Source: Hypoxylon rubiginosum (taxonomy: Eukaryota; Ascomycota; Sordariomycetes; Xylariales; Hypoxylaceae). From it: a DNA stretch of 64,000 bases. Of the stretch, positions 55,336-64,000 are shown piece after piece; the first letter of the stretch is position 1; each line of letters opens with the position of its first letter. The position numbers and the translations under genes are program-made. A model generated the notes under the pieces. It worked only from the letters and a program-made list of their open reading frames with translations. It made no database searches and was not told where the DNA came from. Where the stretch lies: assembly GCA_902806565.1 (NCBI GenBank), contig CADCXA010000032.1, positions 1 through 64,000 of the forward strand, written 5' to 3'.

Positions 55336-56700
55336 AATTAAATATATATATTATTTAATAATTAAAAGTTTTATTTATTTAAAAATTAAAAAGTTATATA
55401 TAAATAATAATATATAACTTTTAATTAATTAAAAACTATAAATTATAAAACGGTTATATTAATAAAACTTTTTATAATTTAAATTTAATTAATAATAAAA
55501 AAAACAATATATTAAAAATAATAAAAAAAAAATCTTTTATAATAACTTATTTAACTAGAAATAATAAAATAAAAAGTTTTAAATAAAAGTTATTAACTTA
55601 AAATTTTAAAAATATATTAATTTTATAAAAATATTAAAATAATTAAAAAAGTTATTTTAATTAAATATTAACGATTATTTAAAGAAAATTTAACAAATAA
55701 TACGAAATTTATTAAATAATAATTTTTAAATTAATATAAATAAAAGATTTATAAATTTAATAAAAATAATAAAAAAAAATAAAGTTATTTATAAAAAAGA
55801 TTAAACTTTTTATAGTTATAATTATAAGATTTATTAAACTTATTAATAAATAGTTAAAAAACTGAAAAACTAAATTATTAATTTTATATTTTTAAATTGT
55901 TAAAATATATATTTTAATTTAATAAACATTTTATATAAATAATATAAAAAATTATTTATTATTAGTAAAATATATAATAATTAATTAAAATTACAAGCTT
56001 AAAAATAATATAAAAAAATAATATAAAAATTAATAAAAATATCTAAGAATTTTAAAATATAAATAATTAAATAAAAATTAGTTATTATAAATATAAAAGT
56101 AAAAAGTTTTATAGATATTATTAATAATTAATTATTAATAAAAGATTTTAAAGTTATATTTAACGGTGTTTTAAATAACTAAATAATTAATTATAAATTA
56201 TTAAATATTAATAAAATTAAAAATAATATATTTAATTATTTAAATATAATAATTATTTTATATAAATATATATTTTTATAATTAATTTTTATATAATTTT
56301 ATTTTATAAAAAAAGTATTTATTATTTAATTTAATAATATAAGATTTAATTATAATAAAAACTTAAATATTAAATTAAAAAAAAAACATTACTTTTAAAC
56401 CTTTTAATTAATTATAATAAAATAAAAATAATAAAAGTTATAATAAATTATAAAGTTAAAATAATTTAAATAAATAAGTTAAGTTAATTAAAAGAAAATA
56501 AATTAATATATTTATTAATTATTTATAAAATATTAATACTTTATATTTAACTTATTATAATTATTATAAAATTTTTAATTATTAGTATATTATTAAAAAT
56601 AAGGTTTTAAAAAACTAAACTTTAAATTTTATTATAAAAAAAATAATTAAATATAAAATAATTAAAAATAATATATTTATTAAGTTAATTAAAAAAATAA
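55200..56700 (-). repeat. Right arm of the long inverted repeat (repeat A)
   Basis: Reverse complement of about 30,100-31,562, with differences that are mainly transitions. It keeps a little more G/C than the left arm. The distal limit is uncertain; similarity becomes hard to judge beyond about 56,700. Confidence 0.65.
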
Positions 56701-56999
56701 AAAAAAATTATTTATATAAAGTAAAAATTAATTAGTTTAAATAATTAAAAAAATAAAAAAAATGTTTTTAATTTTATAAATTATATTTAAAGCTAATATT
56801 TATCCTTTAAAAAATTTAATAATTTTAAACTTAAAAATTATTATTTATATTTTTAATTAATTTAATTAATTTTTATTATATTAAATAATATATATTAAAG
56901 ATATAATTTTTATAAAAAATTTAATTATATTTATATAAAAATATAAAAAAGTGGATATATATTTAAAAAATTTAAAAAAAATAAAACTTTTATAATTAT

Positions 57000-59900
57000 A
57001 AAATATAATATATTATAAAAAATTTATATATAATATAATGTTATTAAAACTTTTAAAAAGAATAAAATATTAATAAAATTATAAAAGTATAAATAACTGT
57101 TTATAAAAAAAAAAATTTTTTATTTTATATATTATTATTAATAAATAAAATTAATATATTTTAAAAGATTTTTTTAAAAACTTTATTAATTATTTATTTT
57201 ATATAAAAAATATTAAGTTTAATAACTAAATAAAATAACTTTTAAATATAATAATTAATAAATTATAATATTTATAATTTAGTTATTTAAAATTAAAAGC
57301 TTTTAATTATATAATTAATTATTTTTAAAAAGTGAAAATTAAAAAGTTTAGTTTAATTAAAAAAAATTAATTAAATTATTATAATAAAATATAATATATA
57401 TAACTATAAAAAAACTAAAAAACTTAATTATTATAAGTATTATAAATAATTAAATAAACTAAGTAAATATTTAGTTATTAATGTTTATAATTTAAAAATA
57501 GATTTTTAAAAATATTAGTATATAATATTAATTATTAATAAATATATAAAATAAGCCTGGGATTTTTATTTTAAAGATTATATTTTAAATTTAATTATTA
57601 AAATTTTAAATTAAATATTTAAAATTATTTAAAAATAATATTAACTTAATATTAAAACTATTAAATATAATAATAAGTTAATAATAAAAAAGTATATTAT
57701 ATAAAATTATATTTAATAAATATATTATATTAAACTTAAGTTTTTAACATTAAATATATAAAATTAAAATTAAAACATTAAATATTTAAAAAGTGTAATT
57801 AAATAAAAAACTTAAATAATAAAAATAAAATTAAAGTTTTTAAGTTTTTTATAAATAAAAGTTTTTAAAGTTACTATTTATTTTTATAATTATATTTTTA
57901 AATATAACTTTAATTAGTAATTTTTATATAAGTATTTTTATATTTATTTAATATTTAAAAATAATATAATTACTAATAAAAAATTATATTAAGTTTATTT
58001 AAAAATATATAAATATAAAATATTTACACTTATTATAAAAGTAAAATAAAAATAAAATTAATATTAATATTTTAATTTAAAAATATAAATAAGTTATTTA
58101 ATAAATTATAATTTTATAAATATTTATAATATTTAAGTTTTTATATTAAAATAAGTTATTAAAATATAAAATATTATATTTAATAAAAATATTTTATTTT
58201 TAAAGAATAATTTATTATATATAATAAAAAAAAATATCTAAAACTTAGTTAATTAGGTTATTATTTTATAAAATATAAAAATAAAAACTAACTTAAAGTT
58301 ATTAGTTTTTAAAAAAAATAAAATAAAAATAAAAATACCAGTAGAAAATAAAAGCGAGTAAAATTATAAAATAAATAATAATAATAAAAAATATAATAAT
58401 AAAAAAGTTAAAAAGTTTAATTATTTTTATATTAAAGTTATATTTATATTATATTTTATTTTTAATATTACTTTTTTACTAGTTATTTTATTATTTATTA
58501 TAATAATAATAAAAAAGTTAAATATTATAAATTATATCTTTTTAAATATTAATATAAAAAAAAAATTAAATGTTATAAATCACATCTTTTTAAATATAAT
58601 TAAAAAATTAAAATTAAGCGTTATAAATTATATTTTTTATAATAAAATAAAAAAAAAGAAATTAAATATTATAAATTATATTTTTTAAAATAAAAATATA
58701 AGAAACGTTATTTTAATAAATTAAGTTATAACTTTTAACACGTTTTTAAAATAAATTAAAAAAAATTCACTTATTTTTTATTTTAAAGTTATAAATTATA
58801 TAATAAATTAAAAAGTTATATTTAATATAAAATGTTTAATTTTAACGATAAAATTAATATATAAAAAGCTAATAAATAAGATATAAATAATATAAATAAT
58901 ATATTATTTATAACGTTATTTTATAAGTTAAATAAATTTAAATTTAATATTACGTTTAAAATTATATAAATTTAAAAGGTTATAAAAACTTTTATAAAAA
59001 AAATAAAAAATCTATAGGAGGGATTTATTATTTTCTTTAAAAACTTATAAAAAATTAAAGGATTATATTTTAAAGTAAAAATTTAAAAAAACTAAGAAAT
59101 TATATTTAAATAATTATAAAAAAATAAACTTTTAAATTAAATATAAATAATAAATTATTAATAATAAGTAAATTTTAAATTATATATAAATATATATATA
59201 TAAGTTTAATAAATATAAATAATTTATAAAATATAAAAAAAAGCTAGTAATTTAAAAAAATTAATAAATTAAAAATAAATATTTAAATATTTATATTTTA
59301 ATATTAATTAAAAAATTATTTTAAACTTTTATTATAATTATAATAAGATTTAATTTTAAGTTAATTTAATATAATATAATTAACATATTTATAAATATAA
59401 ATTTAAATAAAAAAAATTTATATAAAAATACTTTTAAAATATTAAAAATATTAAATTATTTTATATTTACTAAAAATATTATATAAATTAAAAGAATCTT
59501 TTTTATTTTAATAAAAAAAGCTAATTAAAACATTTATAAAATTAAGTTTTTTAGTTATTTTTTATAAATTTTATTATTTTTTTAAAAATAAAATATTAAT
59601 TTTTTTTTATATTAATAATATTATTTTTATATATTAAAATTACAAGTAATAAATAATAAATATAATAATATTATAGTTATAAAAAAAATATTAATTTATA
59701 AATAAAAATAACTTATAGTAATTTCTTAAAATTAAAATAATTAAAAATTAAAATAAAAAATTAATTTAATTTTTTTAATTTTTATATATAAATAAATTAA
59801 ATAAATTATTAATAAATAAGAAATTAAAAATTATCCTTTTAATTTTTATAAAAAATAAAGAATTATTACTTTTATTAAAATTAACTTTTTAATAATTTAT

Positions 59901-60748
59901 TTAATAATATTAATAAAAAATTAAATTAATATTATATATAATAATAATTATATATTTTAATATTATTTTTATAGTTTTTTAATTAACTAAATTTAATATA
60001 AATCCTAGTAATAAATACTATTTTAAAACCAACTAATTAATTTAATATTTTTTTATTATTTAATATTTATTTTTATAATATAAATATATTAATATATTTA
60101 AAATAACTAATAATATTTTATTTATTAATAATATTTTTAAGTAAAAAAGTTTATAAGTATATATAATAAAGTTATTTAAAAAAATAATTAAATAATATAT
60201 AAATAAATATAATATAATAATTATTTTTATAATAAAAATAAAGTTATTATTTTTTATATAAATTATAAAAAAAATTATATTTATATTATATTTAATTATA
60301 AAGTTTAATATAAATTTAAATAATTTAAAAATTATAATATATTATAATAATAAATAATTAATTAAATTAATATATATAAATATTATATTATTTTAAATTA
60401 AATTATAATATATAAATATTTATAATTATTAATTATAATAAAAAATATTTATAAATTAAATTAAAATTATTTATATTTTTATAAAAAATATAATGATAAA
60501 TAATTTTACTAAGGTATTTATTATAAAAAAATTTATTATATTTACTTAATAATTAAACTTAATAAATATATAAAAAAAAATTAAATTTAAATAAATTTAT
60601 AAGCTTATAAAAAAGAATTTTAATAAAATAAAAAACTTTTTACCTAGTAAAAAAAATAATACATATATAATTAATAATTAAAAAATATTAAAAAATAAGT
60701 TCTAATTATTTAAGCTTCTTTATTAAGGATAAATAAGCCTAGGGGGGT
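57000..60748 (+). mobile_element. Probable RIP-degraded Ty1/copia relic (3' part)
   Basis: At 59,605-59,630 the plus strand keeps TTT TAT ATT AAT AAT ATT ATT, which fits a mutated YVDDII motif of copia reverse transcriptase. About 1.1 kb further lies TAGGGGGGTG directly before TGTTA, the typical copia polypurine tract plus LTR start. That spacing fits RT-RNase H at the 3' end of a copia pol. A string near 60,370-60,400 could be the mutated KHIDI motif of copia RNase H. The 5' end and left LTR were not found, so the start given is arbitrary. Confidence 0.5.
58517..58704 (+). repeat. Four tandem copies of a ~48-bp unit
   Basis: Units beginning ATTAAATGTTATAAATCACA (with variants) start at about 58,517, 58,565, 58,614 and 58,661. 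The 48-bp period is a multiple of three, so it could once have coded a 16-residue repeat in the copia-like element. All copies are mutated. Confidence 0.6.
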
Positions 60749-60980
60749 GTGTTAAATAATAAAAAGTTATTCTAAAGGACTTATTTAGGTCCTGCGCACA
60801 GGCCAACGGCCGGAGCCGCAATAACCTTATTACAAGGCTATTCTAAGGAATCGCGAGAACACGTACAATTAGGAGACACACACTTAATACACACAATTAA
60901 CCCCCTAATTAAATACACACGTCATCTGACAGATTTAAATAGATCCTGTAAAATAACCTTTTATTATCTAATAATTTCTT
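60742..60980 (+). repeat. Polypurine tract and 3' LTR remnant
   Basis: GGGGGG at 60,742-60,748 is followed by TGTGTTAAATAATAAA, typical of a retrotransposon 3' LTR start. Unlike the AT block, the next 230 bp have normal G/C (for example GGCCAACGGCCGGAGCCG). So this LTR largely escaped mutation, or is a younger piece. The LTR end was not identified; A/T-rich patches persist to about 61,000. Confidence 0.5.
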
Positions 60981-61514
60981 AAAACTATATTTTGCCGCTA
61001 AGGTATACAGACCCGGGTGTAGTTAAAAGGCAGGGGGCAGACGGGAAATAAGATAAGGGGTGCGTCTGGTACCTAAATTCGTCGGCACGGAACGGAGCTC
61101 CCGAACTCGAGCCCAATCATCCAACTGCCGCATTGCTAGATACGGCATTCTCATAATAGTCCCAATAGCTTGATTCTTACCCAATGTTGCTGGACGGCGA
61201 ATCTGTTCCTAATACGGACGAATGATCTATAGCTAAATCGCAGCACCCGCACATTGTCGGTGTCTGGTTCGGTGTAACAGGTGAGAAGTTCCAACAAGTC
61301 TAGAAATCATTTCTGTAATTACAGTCCTCTGGGTGAATGTAGAATAAATAATCCAAGCGCCGGGTATTATACCGATGGACGCGGCATAAGCGAGTCCCCA
61401 TCACGGCTACGATTCAGCATTTTTGTATAAGGTAGACGGGACCCGCACCGCCGACCATCTCCGGAAGAACGCATAAACAACTTCGACATCGACTTCAACA
61501 TCGATACTGTCAAG
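60981..61514. other. Intergenic region upstream of the DUF1996 gene
   Basis: About 530 bp of normal composition with no supported gene. It should contain the promoter. The last 45 bp before the ATG, rich in CGAC/CATCGA strings, are probably 5' UTR. Confidence 0.5.
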
Positions 61515-62738
61515 ATGAAGGCATCCTCTTTTGGCCTCGCCCTTGCGCTTGCTGGGTCTTCCCAGGCTTACCTCCGTTTCGGATGTGCTACTCTCACCGT
61601 CCAGAGACTTGACCCATTGGTCGAGCCCGGCAAGGTCCCGAGCTCGCATCTCCACCAGGTCGTCGGTGGAAATACCTTCAACGCTACCATGGACCCGAAA
61701 GTGGATGTTGGCCAGAAGGGCACTTGCACGACTTGCACGTTCTCGGAGGACTTCTCCAACTACTGGACTGCTGTCATGTACTTCAAGGCCCGCAACGGAA
61801 CTTACAAGCGCGTTCCACAGTACCCGAATGCCCTCTTGGGTGACCTAAAGGGAGGCATCACTGTTTATTATTTACAGCAGGACTTTAGTTCCAACGGAAA
61901 CCAGAAGATCACAGCTTTCAAGCCTGTATGTATACTGCCTTAGGTACCTACCTGTCTGTATGAATTCAACCTTCTAACGTCTCTAGGGATTCCGCATGAC
62001 GGTTGGTACTCCAACGTCCAAGGACGGCACCAACCCGGGGCTCCGCTACACCTGCCTGCAAGACGTGATGACACGATTTCCGGAGACCGCCGAATTTCCC
62101 AAGAAGCCTTGTTCGTACTTCCTCGCTTGTCCCATCGCTTTACATCTAAGCTAACAAGATATCTGCAAGGTCCTGCCGGCATTATGGCGATCCACCATTT
62201 CCCTGCGTAAGTTGCCCCATTCCAAAGCTATTTATTCCTTCGTCCGCTGATCTGCGTAGTTGTTGGGATGGTAAGAACCTCGACAGCCCGGATCACCAAT
62301 CGCACATGTACAATACGAACCAGGGAGGATTTATCCCCGCGGCTGCCTGCCCGGCGTCGCACCCCGTTCGCGTTCCGCAAGTCGCTTACGAGACGATGTG
62401 GGATACAGCGCAGTTCAATAGCCCAGATATCTGGCCTCAGGATGGCTCGCAGCCCTTTGTCTGGTCGTATGAGGACAGTGTAGGGTTTGGCACGCACGGA
62501 GACTATCTGTTCGGCTGGAAGGGCGATGCACTACAGCGTGCTATGGACTCCAAGTCTTTACTTAGCAACGGAATCGCTACCCAGAGCGTAGCTCAGGCAA
62601 ACAAGTGTACTATCCCCAACACGGTCAATGAAGAGATCGACGGCTGTAAGTACTTCTCACGGTTTATTATATCGTTCTTGAGCTAATTGTTATTCTACAG
62701 GGCTTGAGAGCCTCCCAGGTAGAAAGATGGATATGTAA
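61515..62738 (+). CDS. Secreted DUF1996 protein
   Basis: Five exons: 61,515-61,925, 61,987-62,110, 62,170-62,206, 62,260-62,645 and 62,701-62,738, giving 331 aa. Donors are GTATGT, GTTCGT, GTAAGT and GTAAGT; the introns are 53-61 bp with CTAAC-type branch sites. A signal peptide covers residues 1-18 (ending SSQA). The mature protein begins with the family hallmark: RFGCATLTVQRLDPLVEPG, an SSHLHQVVGGN block, TCTTCTFSEDFSNYWT and YFKARNGTYKRVP, followed by MAIHHFP, WDG..LDSPDHQSHM and GYLFGW-like segments. DUF1996 proteins are common in ascomycetes and basidiomycetes and are secreted; their biochemical role is unknown. The His-rich conserved blocks could bind metal, which is inference. Length fits the short form of the family, without a WSC tail. 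Confidence 0.88.
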
Positions 62739-63351
62739 ATGTCCGACTATAGGGTGTTTTTGTCAGACATCCATATTTTTCCATTTACAGCAGAGATTTA
62801 ATCTCCTAACTCCTTTCTATCAGATAATGGGAGAGGTGCTCCAAACCAAAACTCTTAATCGCGATTTTATTACTCGACCATCTCTTCTAATGCTTTCTGT
62901 CTAACCTATTTCTCTGTAACCTACGACCCCAAAGCCGACCCTGAATCTTTAGTATTATATCCTGGCGATTACTACCTATCTATGTATCTACCTTATGTTT
63001 AAGATGGGGTTAGGCCACCGTCCCCGTTGGTGACTGCGATGCTATACCTCAATAACATCTGGTGTACTCGACAAGCCTAGTTAGACCGAATATCTATATC
63101 CACATAAGTAATTGAGTATGGTACTGGTTATTATTATGTTGCAATCGCGAGGAAGAAAAATCGTGCGAAAAGGTGTTGTAGAAAGCTTGGTTTCTTAATC
63201 TAGAAGCTCAATGCGATGCCGAGCTAAAAGCTAGATGCACAAACCACGTGGTGGATGCCTGCAACATATTACATCTCCTATCAGAGTTTGCTCAGTACCA
63301 GAAACTGAACAGAAACATCTTCCCATTTCTCATTGTCCCCGCCCGGGGATT
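62739..63351. other. Intergenic region between convergent genes
   Basis: About 610 bp between the 3' ends of the DUF1996 gene and the minus-strand gene beyond. No gene is supported; a 74-codon frame at 63,235 overlaps the 3' end of the next gene and is unconvincing. Confidence 0.5.
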
Positions 63352-64000
63352 TTAATCTTTGAGGTACCTGAACACAGCTCCAGCAGGAACAAGGCTCCCA
63401 CCCGGGAGAATAATGCCGCCTTGGAGCCGCAGCTCCCCACAAAGGGTTGTGCCTCCTAGAAGAGCGGAGCCGCTGGGGATGGTCATGCTTCCGGACAGGA
63501 TCGTTCCAATCGGGAGCTGAGTCCCGGGCCTGAGTAAGGTCCCGCCAACAAGGAGGACACAGGCTTGCTGCGCGAACTGGGAATCTGAATCTGTTTGTGT
63601 ATAGATGGTGGCGGTGTCGGGGATAAGAAGTTCTCTCCTGAGGCATAGGACGCCTCCGAGGCTGGTGCGACTTCCCACCACCAGGTCTTGCGTCAGCCAC
63701 ATGGGACGCGAGCCCAGTACCAACTCGGCATCGGTGGGGATGACAAGCTCGGCTTTGGCAGGTATCTCCCAGTCCCAGTATAGGAGTTCGGGGTTGGGTA
63801 GGGCGCGGTCGGTTCTCGACAGAAGGTCAGGATAATACTGGCCCACCCGGATGTCGGCGCCGGCTGGGAGGCCCAAGGAGGGTGACTCTAATTCCCAGTC
63901 ATCCCAGCTATCGCCTCCCGAACCTACTAAATGCATCACCAGGTTCACTCCAGGAGGACCATTTATTTTACACTCAGGCACTAGAACAACGTGAGTTAGT
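63352..64000 (-). CDS. 3' part of a gene with repeated LPxGxxL-like motifs, function unknown
   Basis: An open minus-strand frame runs from the window edge to a TAA at 63,352-63,354, at least 215 codons with no stop. No ATG start is convincing, so the N-terminus, and perhaps introns, lie beyond 64,000. The product is made largely of short repeats of about 12 residues such as LPAGADI, IPTDAELVL, LRPGTQLPIGTIL, IPSGSALL and LPGGSLVPAGAVF. Regular alternation of hydrophobic, Pro and Gly residues suggests a beta-solenoid or other repetitive beta fold. A Trp-rich stretch (LLYWDWEIP) precedes the densest repeats. I do not recognise the family. Similar repeats occur in very large fungal proteins, so this may be the tail of one. 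Confidence 0.6.
   Translation of the reverse strand, partial: LTHVVLVPECKINGPPGVNLVMHLVGSGGDSWDDWELESPSLGLPAGADIRVGQYYPDLLSRTDRALPNPELLYWDWEIPAKAELVIPTDAELVLGSRPMWLTQDLVVGSRTSLGGVLCLRRELLIPDTATIYTQTDSDSQFAQQACVLLVGGTLLRPGTQLPIGTILSGSMTIPSGSALLGGTTLCGELRLQGGIILPGGSLVPAGAVFRYLKD

Noticed and set aside
63281..63700. 139-codon minus-strand frame overlapping the last gene
   Set aside because: The alternative frame at 63,352-64,000 is longer, reaches the window edge without a stop and has regular repeats, while this one is Arg/Pro-rich.

Overview
The window looks like nuclear DNA of a filamentous ascomycete (Pezizomycotina; a plant-associated Sordariomycete is my guess). It has short introns of about 50-70 bp with CTAAC/CTGAC-type branch points, a LysM effector, a killer-toxin-like chitinase, a DUF1996 protein, and very AT-rich blocks alternating with gene islands. 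Those blocks look like the product of repeat-induced point mutation (RIP).

Layout. 1-19,140 is an AT block (bases 1-60 contain five G/C). It holds a 7-kb Ty3/gypsy relic on the minus strand (4,995-11,954) and a 229-bp palindrome. 19,150-29,815 is a gene island of near-normal composition: a multi-LysM secreted protein (-), a small secreted protein (-), an intracellular protein of unknown function (+), and a multi-exon chitinase (+) with two LysM modules, a CBM18-like module, a GH18 domain, a Cys-rich segment and a C-terminal domain resembling NucA/NucB secreted nucleases. 29,820-60,740 is a second AT block. It contains two related gypsy elements, one nested in the other (31,563-55,072 and 34,037-45,306), inserted beside a long inverted repeat, followed by a probable Ty1/copia relic whose 3' LTR start lies near 60,749. 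60,750-64,000 is a second island: an LTR remnant, a DUF1996 gene (+) and the 3' end of a repeat-rich gene (-) that runs off the window.

The LysM protein and the chitinase form a familiar pairing of chitin binding with chitin hydrolysis. The most interesting object is the chitinase. It joins the chitinase half of a zymocin-like killer toxin to a nuclease-like C-terminus whose base composition is sharply different. The first exon junction of this gene is awkward, and the LysM gene is eroded at its 3' end against the AT block, so either may be decaying. No tRNA, rRNA or CRISPR array was seen.
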